Origin: Oceanobacillus jeddahensis
GTDB lineage: Bacteria; Bacillota; Bacilli; Bacillales; Amphibacillaceae
DNA: 64,000 nucleotides
Assembly: GCF_000750635.1 (NCBI RefSeq)
Contig: NZ_CCDM010000003.1
Span: forward strand, 645,121 to 709,120
Direction of reading: 5' to 3'
Positions 36,287 through 45,527 of this stretch are shown in pieces. The number at the start of each line of letters is the position of its first letter. The stretch's first letter is position 1. The notes under the pieces are model-generated. The model did no database searches, had not been told where the DNA came from, and saw only the letters and a list, made by a program, of their open reading frames with translations. The translations under genes and the position numbers were made by a program.

Positions 36287-36916
36287 TCTCAACCTTCGTA
36301 TATAAAAAAAGAAACTTCATTTCCATAGACACAAGAGTTGATCGTTCCTTCAATAAAAAGAATAGAAGGTGAAGTGTAAAGCACCGCTGTGGCGGACCCG
36401 TTTTGCTTTCCGACGTACAATGGTTTTGATGGGGCGAGTAATCGCAGTCCCAGCCCCAACTCCAGGACGTTGCGTTCTTAGTCTGCCTAGGGGCATGCTC
36501 TTCAGCTAACTTTTGCCAAGAAGAGCACTTGGCAAAAGGGCATCTTCAGACGGTGCTGATCCCACAGGAGTCAAAACGGTCCGCCTCCGCTAGTAAGGTG
36601 TTCTATACGCGGAAAACAACTCACCAAATAGATGTTTAATCAGATGGAACATATTTTTATGCTGTATGGTAAAATGTTCTGTCAAGTTTACATTCTGTGC
36701 ATGGAAGCTATTCCTGATGTTAACTATCCAAGCTGTCATGATTGGTTGTCCAGGCGAAAACTGCTATTTTCGACCAACTTATCAAAATGTTATTTCTTTC
36801 ATTCGCTGTAGAACCCCATCAGAGCGGAGCTATGCACAATCACCAATTCCAAAATGGCCGGATATATAACTAAATAACAAGATATATATGCTTATTCTTA
36901 GGTGCGAAAATTGAGT
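36287..36916 (+). mobile_element. Family E repeat element, copy E4
   Basis: About 630 bp, from TCTCAACCTTCG to TTCTTAGGTGCGAAAATTGAGT. It has the GACGT cassette (about 36411-36487) and the TTTTGCCAAG hairpin module, but not the CCAACCAC cassette. Flanks show no clear target duplication. It sits between the tRNA-Gly gene and dat. Confidence 0.8.
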
Positions 36917-36974
36917 GAGTATGATTAGGCAGCTGGAATAATTTAAAACTCCAATTCATATACTTCTACGATGC

Positions 36975-37032
36975 CTCAAGTTTATCACGGAGAACCGTCC
37001 GTAAAACTCCCACTGAATGAAGTTTCATTTTA
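36975..37032 (-). repeat. Short R2 derivative upstream of dat
   Basis: On the minus strand GAAACTTCATTCAGTGGGAG runs directly into TTTTACGGACGGTTCTCCGTGA. This joins the left part and the right end of R2 with the interior missing. It lies 74 bp before the dat start. Confidence 0.6.
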
Positions 37033-37105
37033 TCTTGTTATCTATTTACAATCGTCTGGTTGCGTAATAAACTATTATTATGCTTCACGAGAGGAGAATT
37101 TAAAA

Positions 37106-37978
37106 ATGTCAGTATATTCAACTATTCTTACCCAGTCAGAATTTGTTGATAAGGATAGTCTCAGTTACCCGTTTGAAGAAAGAGGATTGCAGTTTGGCGA
37201 TGGCATTTATGAGGTCATTCGTATTTATAACGGAGGATACTATCTCTTGACAGAACATGTCGACCGCTTGTATCGTTCAGCCGAAGCCATTAAAATCAAC
37301 ATTCCTTATAATAAAGAGAAGATGATTGAATTACTACATCAATTAATTGAAAAAAATCAAATGAAAAATGACGGTAAGGTGTATATGCAGATCACGCGAG
37401 GTTCTGCTCCAAGAGACCATGCATTTCCACAAGAAGTAACACCAAATATTTATGCTTATCTCCAGGATTTACCTAGAAATGAAAAGTTTTTGGAAAATGG
37501 CGTAAAGACGATTTCCCAACGTGATATCCGCTGGGAAAACTGTTATATCAAAAGTTTGAATTTGCTTCCAAACGTTTTGGCAAAACAAACAGCAAAAGAA
37601 AACAATTGCTATGAAGCTGTCCTGCATCGTGATGGAGTAGTAACCGAATGTAGCTCCTCCAATATCTACTTAGTAAAAGATGGAAAAGTATACACACACC
37701 CGGCTACGAATAATATTCTGCACGGATGTGTACGTATGGCAGTCGAACGTTTCTTGAAGGATGAAAATATTCCTCTGATTGAAGAAGCTTTTTATATTGA
37801 AGATGTCCAGCACGCAGATGAAATGTTTTTATCCAGCAGCACATCGGAAGTATTGCCTGTTAACCAGCTTGATAATGTTGTCGTCGGCAACGGAGAGCCT
37901 GGAAAAATCACCCGCACCCTGCAAAAAGCATATGAGCAAGATGCGAAAATTACCGACAAATTAATTAAAAATTTGTAA
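37106..37978 (+). CDS. dat: D-alanine/D-amino acid aminotransferase
   Basis: A 290-residue fold-type IV PLP enzyme that interconverts D-alanine and D-glutamate with their keto acids, supplying D-amino acids for peptidoglycan. The PLP lysine is Lys149 in CYIKSLNLLPNV. Family blocks include FGDGIYEVIRIYNG (residues 30-43), RGSAPRDHAFP (about 98-108) and ECSSSNIYLV. The frame is open from 36971, but the segment before 37106 is a repeat; ATG 37106 follows GAGGAG at good spacing. The size and motifs fit Dat rather than the branched-chain enzymes. Confidence 0.95.
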   Translation: MSVYSTILTQSEFVDKDSLSYPFEERGLQFGDGIYEVIRIYNGGYYLLTEHVDRLYRSAEAIKINIPYNKEKMIELLHQLIEKNQMKNDGKVYMQITRGSAPRDHAFPQEVTPNIYAYLQDLPRNEKFLENGVKTISQRDIRWENCYIKSLNLLPNVLAKQTAKENNCYEAVLHRDGVVTECSSSNIYLVKDGKVYTHPATNNILHGCVRMAVERFLKDENIPLIEEAFYIEDVQHADEMFLSSSTSEVLPVNQLDNVVVGNGEPGKITRTLQKAYEQDAKITDKLIKNL

Positions 37979-37983
37979 TGTGA

Positions 37984-38017
37984 AACAGCCATCATAATTG
38001 CGGTGGCTGTTTTTTTA
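37984..38017 (+). terminator. Terminator of dat
   Basis: AAACAGCCATC ataattgc GGTGGCTGTTTTTTT, immediately after the dat stop and 8 bp before repeat E5. Confidence 0.8.
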
Positions 38018-38024
38018 TATAATA

Positions 38025-38686
38025 ACTCAACTTTCGCACCTTAAAAAGAAACTTCATTTCCAGAGAAACAGGAGTTGGTCGTTCCTTCGATAACTCCCTT
38101 GACAAAGAATAAAAGGTGAGGTGTGAAGTGTAAGACACCGCTGCGGCGGACCGTTTTGCTTTCCTAGGGGCACGCTCTTCAGCTAACTTTTGCCAAGAAG
38201 AGCACTTGGCAAAAGTGGATCTTCAGATGGTGCTGATCCCTCAGGAGTCAAAACGGTCCGCCTCCGCTAGTAAGGTGTTCTATACGTGGAATAGCTGAAC
38301 AAATAAAAAGTAGACCAGACTGAAGAGATTTTTTGTGGTGCATGGTAAAAATGTTTCGTAATCACTCTTTTCTGTGCGTAAAAGCTATTCCTGATGTTAT
38401 CTATCCATGCTGTCATGATTCGAACTGCTAAGCAACCATTTGTAATAACGGAATGATCTTGTCATCAAGGGATAGAGATATTATTTCGTCCACCCCAACA
38501 GGATGTTATTTCATTCATTCGCTGTAGAATCCTAATTAAGCGGAGTGGTTGGCTGGAGCGGGAGCTATACACTATCATTCGTTCAAAAAAAGCTGATTTA
38601 ACTAAAAAGCAAGCACAATAAAGAAGAACTTGATAATCCTGAAACAGCAAGATATATATGCTTATTTTTAGGTGAGATAGTTGATT
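38025..38686 (+). mobile_element. Family E repeat element, copy E5
   Basis: About 662 bp, from ACTCAACTTTCGCACCTTAA to TTTAGGTGAGATAGTTGAT. It has the TTTTGCCAAG hairpin module but lacks the GACGT cassette (TTTTGCTTTCC joins TAGGGGCACG directly) and the CCAACCAC cassette (AAGCGGAG joins TGGTTGG directly). It is therefore the empty-site reference for two cassettes. It lies between dat and the end of a membrane protein gene. Confidence 0.82.
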
Positions 38687-38699
38687 AATAATATATTAT

Positions 38700-39707
38700 T
38701 TACTGTTTTAAAAGACGGCGGACGACCGCTCTTACCAACAAATAGACAGCTCCAACGGGAATGACAATAAAACTCAATATGTAAAGAATGAAAACATGAA
38801 TAATTAATTCCAGTTTTTCAAGATGAGGCGTCGCACTTTCTTTTATCTTAAAACTAAGTTTGAATCCCCCGGCAATATCATAAATGATCCTTGCAATTGG
38901 ATATAAAATAAACCAGACAATCATTATCGGCATGGATTCATTATAAAAGTTATCTCCCTCAGTTTGATACAGAAAGAAAGAGATACCAACCGTTATAATG
39001 AAACTGATTGCTGTAATCTTCAAAATGTATTTCCGGTTTATTTGACTATATTGTTCTAATTGCACTACTTCTTCTTTTTTTTGATCAAAAAGCTTCTTTG
39101 GCGAAAATCTGTCCGCTATCTCTTCTCCGTATAGTTGCCTGTTCTTTTCTTTTTCACGTATCAGCTCCTCTTCTTTTGTACGGAATGTACGCCAATCAAG
39201 TTCTTTCAGCAGTTTTGGCCGATCTTTCCGTTTAATCAGTCCTAACGTAAAATTGGCTTTTATAATAGGAGAAATATCATCTATTTGCAGACGCTTCATA
39301 AAGCGATTTCTTACAAATAATTGCTTGTGTAACCCTTTATATTCCCCTTTGTCGGCCAAATAAATATCGATCGAATGGGTAAGATTAGCCTTCCACATCT
39401 CATACTTTTCAATATCCTGCCACTTAAGATGAATCGCACGCTTTAATGGATGTTTAATAATCAGAGTCTCTTTCGTCAAAGTCAGATACGGTTTAACATC
39501 AATAAGCATTTTAAACACCAATAACGATGACACACCAAAAGCTAAGGGTAAAATAGCCACGCTGAAGCCTTCTATTATACTCCCTTCCTTAAAAAAATAA
39601 ATACATGGCGTCAGCCACAGCATAAAAAAAGTAAAAGAAAAAATAAAAGCTGCGAAAATCTTTCCTTTTTGAGTGTAAAAATAGATTTCCTGTGTATCCA
39701 ATATCAT
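38700..39707 (-). CDS. Membrane protein of unknown function
   Basis: About 336 residues: two hydrophobic segments near the N-terminus (about 18-60), a cytoplasmic central region with a PH-like stretch (LTKETLIIKHPLKRAIHLKW) and a charged Glu/Lys-rich part (about 180-225), then three more hydrophobic segments at the C-terminus. The start is uncertain: GGAGG lies only 2 nt before the ATG at 39707, and a TTG two codons later is better spaced. I do not recognise the family. The gene stands alone. Confidence 0.6.
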   Translation of the reverse strand: MILDTQEIYFYTQKGKIFAAFIFSFTFFMLWLTPCIYFFKEGSIIEGFSVAILPLAFGVSSLLVFKMLIDVKPYLTLTKETLIIKHPLKRAIHLKWQDIEKYEMWKANLTHSIDIYLADKGEYKGLHKQLFVRNRFMKRLQIDDISPIIKANFTLGLIKRKDRPKLLKELDWRTFRTKEEELIREKEKNRQLYGEEIADRFSPKKLFDQKKEEVVQLEQYSQINRKYILKITAISFIITVGISFFLYQTEGDNFYNESMPIMIVWFILYPIARIIYDIAGGFKLSFKIKESATPHLEKLELIIHVFILYILSFIVIPVGAVYLLVRAVVRRLLKQ

Positions 39708-39999
39708 AACCTCCAAAACTTTTCATCACACAATGCATTCTTTGTTTTTCTTATACGTTTATTCCCCGAAAAAAGTTTGCTATTCCCCAATCCTGCTGTC
39801 TAAAACTGATTCATGCCAGGTTTTTTTCTCCCTAAACATCTTCCAATATATTACCATATTATATTGGATATTTATTTAGAAAATACTAATAAGCTCTATC
39901 AGAATTCACCCGTATCCATCCAGCCATTATTGATTCGCAAATCGAAATAGTTTAAACTGAAATACAGATAGAATGAATTATTTAACAAGGAGGAATTGG
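39708..39999. other. Divergent intergenic region
   Basis: About 290 bp between two divergent genes, AT-rich near 39850. It presumably contains both promoters; no element or ORF is evident. Confidence 0.4.
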
Positions 40000-42006
40000 A
40001 TGTCTACATCACAAGAAAAAAGAGCATTAACTGCAACAGATTTTCAGAATATTAAGGTTGTTAGTGAACCAGAATTCATTTCAGAAGATACGTATAGTTA
40101 TGTGATCACATCTGTAAACGCCGATAAGGAATACGAATCACAGGTTTTTGTGCATCATCTAACGGATAATGTACACAAGCAATGGACTACAGGTAATCAT
40201 CGCAATTATACTTTTCGCGTATCTCCCAATAAGGAAAAAGCATTCTTCCTGTCTGACCGCAGCGGCGCTTCACAAATTTGGTTAACAGATTTTAACGGCG
40301 GGGAGGCCAAGAAGATAACTACCTTTCCGAATGGGGTCTTTTCTCCCGTCTGGTCAAACGATGGGAAATCCATTTTATTCTGCTCTTTTCTTGAAAAAGA
40401 TGATGATATTATTTCTTTAAAAGAATTAAGCAAAGAAGAAAAACAAGCAAAGCAGAAAGAACAACAAACGAAACCGCTTGTGGTTGATCGTCTAAAGTAT
40501 AAGTCAGACGCCGGAGGCTTCCACGATCATTCCAAAGCACAAATTATACAATATGATGTGACAGCCGATACATTCCATCAGTTAACATCCAAAGATTCGG
40601 ATCATCACTTGGTTGACTTAGCCCCTGACAATAAACACCTTATTTTCGCAGCCAATTTGGAAGAAGACGCTGATGCTTCGTTGGTCTCTGACTTGTATTT
40701 ACTGGAACTGCAGTCCAAAGAGATTACGAAATTAACAGATAGTAAAGGGAGCTATCATAACGCTAAATTCTCCAGAGATAGCAAACAAATTGTTGTTTAT
40801 GGACATGAATTTGAATATGCAGGAGCAACCTTAACTAAGCTTTTCCTATATGATTTGAAAAGCAAAGAAAGAAAGCTTCTATCCGGGGATTGGAGCATAC
40901 AGCCCGGTGATACCATGGTTGGAGATATGCGTCTTGGCAATTCAGAAACCGGTCCTGTCTGGTCCAGCGACAACGAATCTATTTATTTTATTGGATCAGA
41001 TTACGGAGCTGTCCATTTATATGAAACTGATTTAGAAGGTAATTTAAAAACACGTTACAGCAATCATAACCATCTATTCGGCTTCTCCTATCACCCTGAA
41101 ACAGAGAGCTTTATATTAGGCATCAGTCATCCGACAGATCCTTGTAATTTTTATAAACTGTCTGTAGATAATACGTTGGAGCAGTTAACAGATGTAAATA
41201 AATCCTTTATCAATGACGTCGCTTTAAGTGAGCCGGAGGAAATTACATTTACATCAAGCGACGGCTTAGACATCCAGGGCTGGCTTCTGCGTCCTTACGG
41301 GTTTCAAGAAGGAAAGAAATATCCTTTTGTACTGGAGGTTCACGGCGGTCCGCATGCCATGTATGGACAAACCTTCTTCCATGAATTACAGTTGCTTGCA
41401 GCAAAAGGGTATGTTGTTCTTTATACAAATCCCCGCGGCAGTCACGGTTATGGACAGGATTTTGTCAATGGTGTCCGGGAAAATTACGGTAAAGGAGATT
41501 ATCAAGACTTGATGGAGGCTGTCGATTATTGCATAGAACAGTTCTCCTTTATTGATGAGACCCGCTTAGGGGTAACTGGCGGCAGCTATGGCGGGTTTAT
41601 GACAAACTGGATTGTCGGCCATACAAACCGGTTCAAAGCAGCGGTTACCCAAAGATCGATTTCCAATTGGCTAAGCTTTTATGGTGTCAGCGATATTGGC
41701 TTTTTCTTTACGAAATGGGAGCATGGCGTAAATTTAATGGAAGACCCGACAGAGCTCTGGGACATATCCCCTCTGAAATATGCAGAAAACGTAGAAACAC
41801 CGCTTCTTATTCTCCATGGAGAAAAAGATTATCGCTGCCCAATCGAACAAGGCGAACAATTATTTATCACGTTAAAGCATTTAAACAAAGAAGTTGAATT
41901 CATCCGCTTCCCAAATGCTAATCACGAACTAAGCCGAAGCGGAAATCCAACTTTACGAGTAGCCCGGTTGGAAAATATTTGCCGCTGGTTTGAAAAGTAT
42001 CTATAA
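40000..42006 (+). CDS. S9-family peptidase (acylaminoacyl peptidase type), YuxL-like
   Basis: A 668-residue prolyl-oligopeptidase-family enzyme. The N-terminal two thirds is a beta-propeller with TolB/WD-like repeats (SPNKEKAFFLSDRSGASQIW and similar), and the C-terminal alpha/beta hydrolase domain has the triad Ser in GGSYGGFM, Asp in HGEKDYRCP and His in NANHEL. Likely cytoplasmic, as no signal peptide is present. ATG 40000 is 6 nt behind AAGGAGG; the frame from 39973 is longer but lacks a site. Length is close to B. subtilis YuxL. Substrates are probably short or acylated peptides. Confidence 0.92.
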   Translation: MSTSQEKRALTATDFQNIKVVSEPEFISEDTYSYVITSVNADKEYESQVFVHHLTDNVHKQWTTGNHRNYTFRVSPNKEKAFFLSDRSGASQIWLTDFNGGEAKKITTFPNGVFSPVWSNDGKSILFCSFLEKDDDIISLKELSKEEKQAKQKEQQTKPLVVDRLKYKSDAGGFHDHSKAQIIQYDVTADTFHQLTSKDSDHHLVDLAPDNKHLIFAANLEEDADASLVSDLYLLELQSKEITKLTDSKGSYHNAKFSRDSKQIVVYGHEFEYAGATLTKLFLYDLKSKERKLLSGDWSIQPGDTMVGDMRLGNSETGPVWSSDNESIYFIGSDYGAVHLYETDLEGNLKTRYSNHNHLFGFSYHPETESFILGISHPTDPCNFYKLSVDNTLEQLTDVNKSFINDVALSEPEEITFTSSDGLDIQGWLLRPYGFQEGKKYPFVLEVHGGPHAMYGQTFFHELQLLAAKGYVVLYTNPRGSHGYGQDFVNGVRENYGKGDYQDLMEAVDYCIEQFSFIDETRLGVTGGSYGGFMTNWIVGHTNRFKAAVTQRSISNWLSFYGVSDIGFFFTKWEHGVNLMEDPTELWDISPLKYAENVETPLLILHGEKDYRCPIEQGEQLFITLKHLNKEVEFIRFPNANHELSRSGNPTLRVARLENICRWFEKYL

Positions 42007-42249
42007 AACGAATCTTCATTCAGTGGGAGTTTTTCGACGCACAACTCTTTACGATGGGACGAGTAATCGCAGTCCCAGTCCCAGCCCCAATCTTAGGACG
42101 TCGCGAACTTAGTCTGCTTCCTTCATTCTCCCACTGAATTAGCCTTAGTGATTCAGGGAGGTAGCGCCCGTTATCTCCCGCCTAAATAAATTCATTTTCG
42201 CTCTTTATTTTGAGGCGGGAGTTTTACGGGCGGTTCTCCGTGATAAAAC
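42004..42249 (+). repeat. Repeat family R2, two-hairpin copy carrying a GACGT cassette
   Basis: Hairpin 1 arms are ATTCAGTGGGAG (42018-42029) and CTCCCACTGAAT (42128-42139). Its loop, only 10 nt in the 32 kb copy, here contains about 86 bp (42035-42120) that match the GACGT cassette of the E elements: GATGGGACGAGTAATCGCAG, then AGGACGTCGCGAACTTAGTC. Hairpin 2 arms are CGCCCG and CGGGCG with CCCGCCT/AGGCGGG inside. Confidence 0.75.
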
Positions 42250-42253
42250 CATT

Positions 42254-42290
42254 AAAATAGAGGCGACATTTCTGTCAGCCTCTATTTTTT
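42254..42290. terminator. Terminator between the S9 peptidase and carB
   Basis: AAAATAGAGGC gacatttctgtca GCCTCTATTTTTT lies between convergent genes and can serve both. Confidence 0.8.
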
Positions 42291-42296
42291 ATTTCT

Positions 42297-45200
42297 TTAT
42301 GAAGGAACACTACCAACTTTATACAATGTCTTTAAATACTCCTGTAAAGATTGAATATCTGCATTCTCCAAGTGCTGGTATTGCCATACGAGTTTTGCTG
42401 TTTCCAAGCTGGTAAAATAAGGAACATTCAATTGAATACAAAGCTCTCTAAGCTGAAAACCAAACCGTTCTTTATCTCTGCCAATACTGGGTACATTAAT
42501 CACGTAAGCAGGCGGATCTTGTAAGAACAGCTTTTTGAGATGAGCTATTTCACGATTCACCGCGGTAGAAGAAATGTGCTTTTTATTCAGATAAGCACTT
42601 GTTCCTTGAGTAGCAATTATTTCTGCTTTTTCAGCAATTTCCTGGATAAATGGAATACTTTCTTCTTTATGATGATCACTTATCGATACAAACCATTTAT
42701 TTGTGTTATTCAAACGATTCTGCGAAGGTATAATTGCTTTTCTTATTGCCTTTTCCAGTGTCACGTCCATCCCGATGGCTTCACCGGTTGACTTCATTTC
42801 CGGACCTAAAATATGATCGACACCTTTTAATTTATTTTTAGAAAAGACAGGTGCTTTTACGGTATAATAATCCGGCTCCTGATACGCAGCAAATTCCTCC
42901 ATAAAGGCTTGCAGAGATCCACCTAATTGCGCATTCACGGCTAAAGAAACCAGTGGTATTCCTGTTACTTTACTAACTACCGGCACCGTACGGGAGGATC
43001 TGGGGTTTACTTCCAGAACATACACTTCTTCTTGGTAAAGTACAAACTGGATATTCATCATCCCGATAATCGGGAGTTCTGTAGCAATCTTTTTCGAAAT
43101 TTGATAGACTTTCGCCTTTTGCTGCTCTGTTAATGTGATAGCAGGAAATACACTTGTACTGTCCCCAGAGTGAACACCTGCTTTTTCAATATGTTCAAAG
43201 ATTCCTGGAGTAACCACATTTTTCCCATCACTCACAACATCTACTTCACATTCTAATCCAGGCATATAGGAATCCATCAATAATGGCCAGCATTGATCAT
43301 ACGTATCCACCTGTACTCTTTGTACATTACTGAGTAATTCTTCTTTATTGTAACAAACAAACATCGACTGTCCGCCAATTACATAAGACGGGCGGATCAA
43401 AACAGGGTATCCGAGCTGATGCGCAGCTTTTTTCGTTTCTTCCACATCATGCACAATTTCTCCATGGATATGGGCAATATTTAATTGCTCCAAAAATGTA
43501 TAGAACTGTTCCCGATCTTCCATTTTATCCATATTTTCGGGTCTCGTTCCTAAAACAGAAACGCCTGCTTCTTTTAAGTCCTCCATCAGATTAATAGCTG
43601 TCTGTCCCCCAAATTGAACAAGGACATCCTGAATATTTTCTTTTTCCATAACATTCAGTACATCTTCCAAAGCAAGCGGCTCAAAATAAAGACGATCTGC
43701 CACTGTATAGTCCGTACTTACCGTTTCTGGATTATTATTGATCATAACCGCTTCATAACCAGCTTTCTGCAACGCCTGCACTGCATGCACGGAACAATAG
43801 TCAAATTCAACTCCCTGCCCAATACGGATAGGGCCTGAACCGATAACCAGCGCTTTTTTCTTATCCGATACCGGGTGGACTTGGTTGGGGCCTGACCAGG
43901 TTGAATAAAAATAAGTTGAGTTTTTCCCCGAAGTACCCGGGCACGTATCGACATAACGATAATGAGGCGCGAGTCCACGGTTTTTATAAAATTGGCGAAG
44001 AACAGCCGGCTCTATATCGAAAAGTTTAGCTAACTGGACATCACTGATATTATATTGCTTTGCCTGTAAAATTTTTTCTTCCGTTATATTCTCCCAGCTC
44101 TCCGCTGCCAATTCTTTTTCTAAATGGATAATGGCTGCTATTTTTTCTAAGAAATAAGGCTGGATCAACGTCCGCTCAGCAATTTCCGCAACAGAAAATT
44201 GGCGCCAGAAAGCTTCTGCGATAGCAAATAAACGCAAATCATTCGGCTCCTCAAGCAAGGCCCCCAACGCTTCATCCGTTTTTTCTGCAAAGGCCGGCCA
44301 ACGCAAGGATTGAATATTCATTTCCATCGAGCGAACTGCTTTATTTAAAGCACCTTCGAAGGTTTTATCTAAGGACATAACCTCACCAGTTGCCTTCATT
44401 TGTGTACCGAGAGTACGATCTGCTTCGGAGAACTTATCAAATGGGAAACGTGGAATTTTGACAACCGTATAATCCAAATCAGGCGTAAAATGAAGATAAG
44501 TTGCTCCACTTACAGGATCTACTAATTCACTCAAATGATAGCCTACTGCACATTTGGCTGCCACTCGTGCAATCGGATAGCCTGTTGCTTTAGAAGCCAA
44601 AGCGGACGAACGACTTACGCGGGGGTTTACTTCGATAATACAATATTCATTTGTTTCCGGATGCAGCGCAAATTGAATATTACAGCCACCAACGACTTCC
44701 AGTGCACGGATAATTTTTATGGATGCATCACGCAAAAGTTTATTTTGTTCTGCTGATAATGTCTGTGTTGGAGCAGTTACTATCGAATCACCAGTATGAA
44801 CACCAACGGCATCGACATTCTCCATATCACAAATAATTTGGCAGGCATCACTTTCATCACGCATCACTTCATATTCAATTTCTTTCCATCCTTTAATGCT
44901 GCGCTCCACAAGCACCTGGGTAATCGGGCTTAGGTGAAGACCCTTAGCTAATAACTCACAAAATTCTTCTTTATTTTTCGCAAATCCACCGCCTTCTCCA
45001 CCGAGTGTGTAGGCTGGACGAAGAATAACAGGATAACCGATTGTCTCAGCGAAAATCAAACCGTCTTCAATATTTGTCACAATTTGTGATTCAGAAATAG
45101 GCTCCTGAATGGAAATCATTAAATCTCTGAATTTCTCTCTGTCTTCTCCCTTTTGTATAGAAGCAATGGAGGTTCCGAGTAATGTCACCCCATGCTTCTC

Positions 45201-45524
45201 CAGAATCCCTTTACCATCAAGCTCCAGGGATAGATTTAACCCCGTTTGCCCGCCCAAGGTTCCAATTAAACCATCCGGCTTTTCCTTTTCAATGATTTTT
45301 TCAACCACCTCTACTTCCAATGGTTCTAAATAAACTTGGTCTGCGATGGTTTCATCTGTCATAATAGTTGCGGGATTATTATTGATAAGAATTACTTCGA
45401 GTCCCTCTTCTTTTAAAGCAAGACAAGCTTGTGTCCCAGCATAATCAAACTCTGCTGCCTGACCGATAACAATTGGTCCTGAACCTAAAACAAGTACTTT
45501 TTTTATCCCTGGATGTATTGGCAT
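42297..45524 (-). CDS. carB: Carbamoyl-phosphate synthase large subunit
   Basis: A 1075-residue enzyme that makes carbamoyl phosphate from bicarbonate, ammonia and two ATP. It shows the duplicated ATP-grasp architecture: LVLGSGPIVIGQAAEFDYAG at the N-terminus and the second LVIGSGPIRIGQGVEFDYCS near residue 555, with a C-terminal MGS-like allosteric domain (about 935-1075). It follows argD by 3 bp as the last gene of the arginine cluster, so it probably feeds citrulline synthesis. The glutaminase partner carA, normally encoded just before it, is absent here. Length is normal. Confidence 0.95.
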   Translation of the reverse strand: MPIHPGIKKVLVLGSGPIVIGQAAEFDYAGTQACLALKEEGLEVILINNNPATIMTDETIADQVYLEPLEVEVVEKIIEKEKPDGLIGTLGGQTGLNLSLELDGKGILEKHGVTLLGTSIASIQKGEDREKFRDLMISIQEPISESQIVTNIEDGLIFAETIGYPVILRPAYTLGGEGGGFAKNKEEFCELLAKGLHLSPITQVLVERSIKGWKEIEYEVMRDESDACQIICDMENVDAVGVHTGDSIVTAPTQTLSAEQNKLLRDASIKIIRALEVVGGCNIQFALHPETNEYCIIEVNPRVSRSSALASKATGYPIARVAAKCAVGYHLSELVDPVSGATYLHFTPDLDYTVVKIPRFPFDKFSEADRTLGTQMKATGEVMSLDKTFEGALNKAVRSMEMNIQSLRWPAFAEKTDEALGALLEEPNDLRLFAIAEAFWRQFSVAEIAERTLIQPYFLEKIAAIIHLEKELAAESWENITEEKILQAKQYNISDVQLAKLFDIEPAVLRQFYKNRGLAPHYRYVDTCPGTSGKNSTYFYSTWSGPNQVHPVSDKKKALVIGSGPIRIGQGVEFDYCSVHAVQALQKAGYEAVMINNNPETVSTDYTVADRLYFEPLALEDVLNVMEKENIQDVLVQFGGQTAINLMEDLKEAGVSVLGTRPENMDKMEDREQFYTFLEQLNIAHIHGEIVHDVEETKKAAHQLGYPVLIRPSYVIGGQSMFVCYNKEELLSNVQRVQVDTYDQCWPLLMDSYMPGLECEVDVVSDGKNVVTPGIFEHIEKAGVHSGDSTSVFPAITLTEQQKAKVYQISKKIATELPIIGMMNIQFVLYQEEVYVLEVNPRSSRTVPVVSKVTGIPLVSLAVNAQLGGSLQAFMEEFAAYQEPDYYTVKAPVFSKNKLKGVDHILGPEMKSTGEAIGMDVTLEKAIRKAIIPSQNRLNNTNKWFVSISDHHKEESIPFIQEIAEKAEIIATQGTSAYLNKKHISSTAVNREIAHLKKLFLQDPPAYVINVPSIGRDKERFGFQLRELCIQLNVPYFTSLETAKLVWQYQHLENADIQSLQEYLKTLYKVGSVPS

Positions 45525-45527
45525 ACA

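Noticed and set aside
36971..37105. N-terminal 45-codon extension of dat
   Set aside because: It translates a repeat R2 derivative, and the ribosome binding site and homology begin at 37106.
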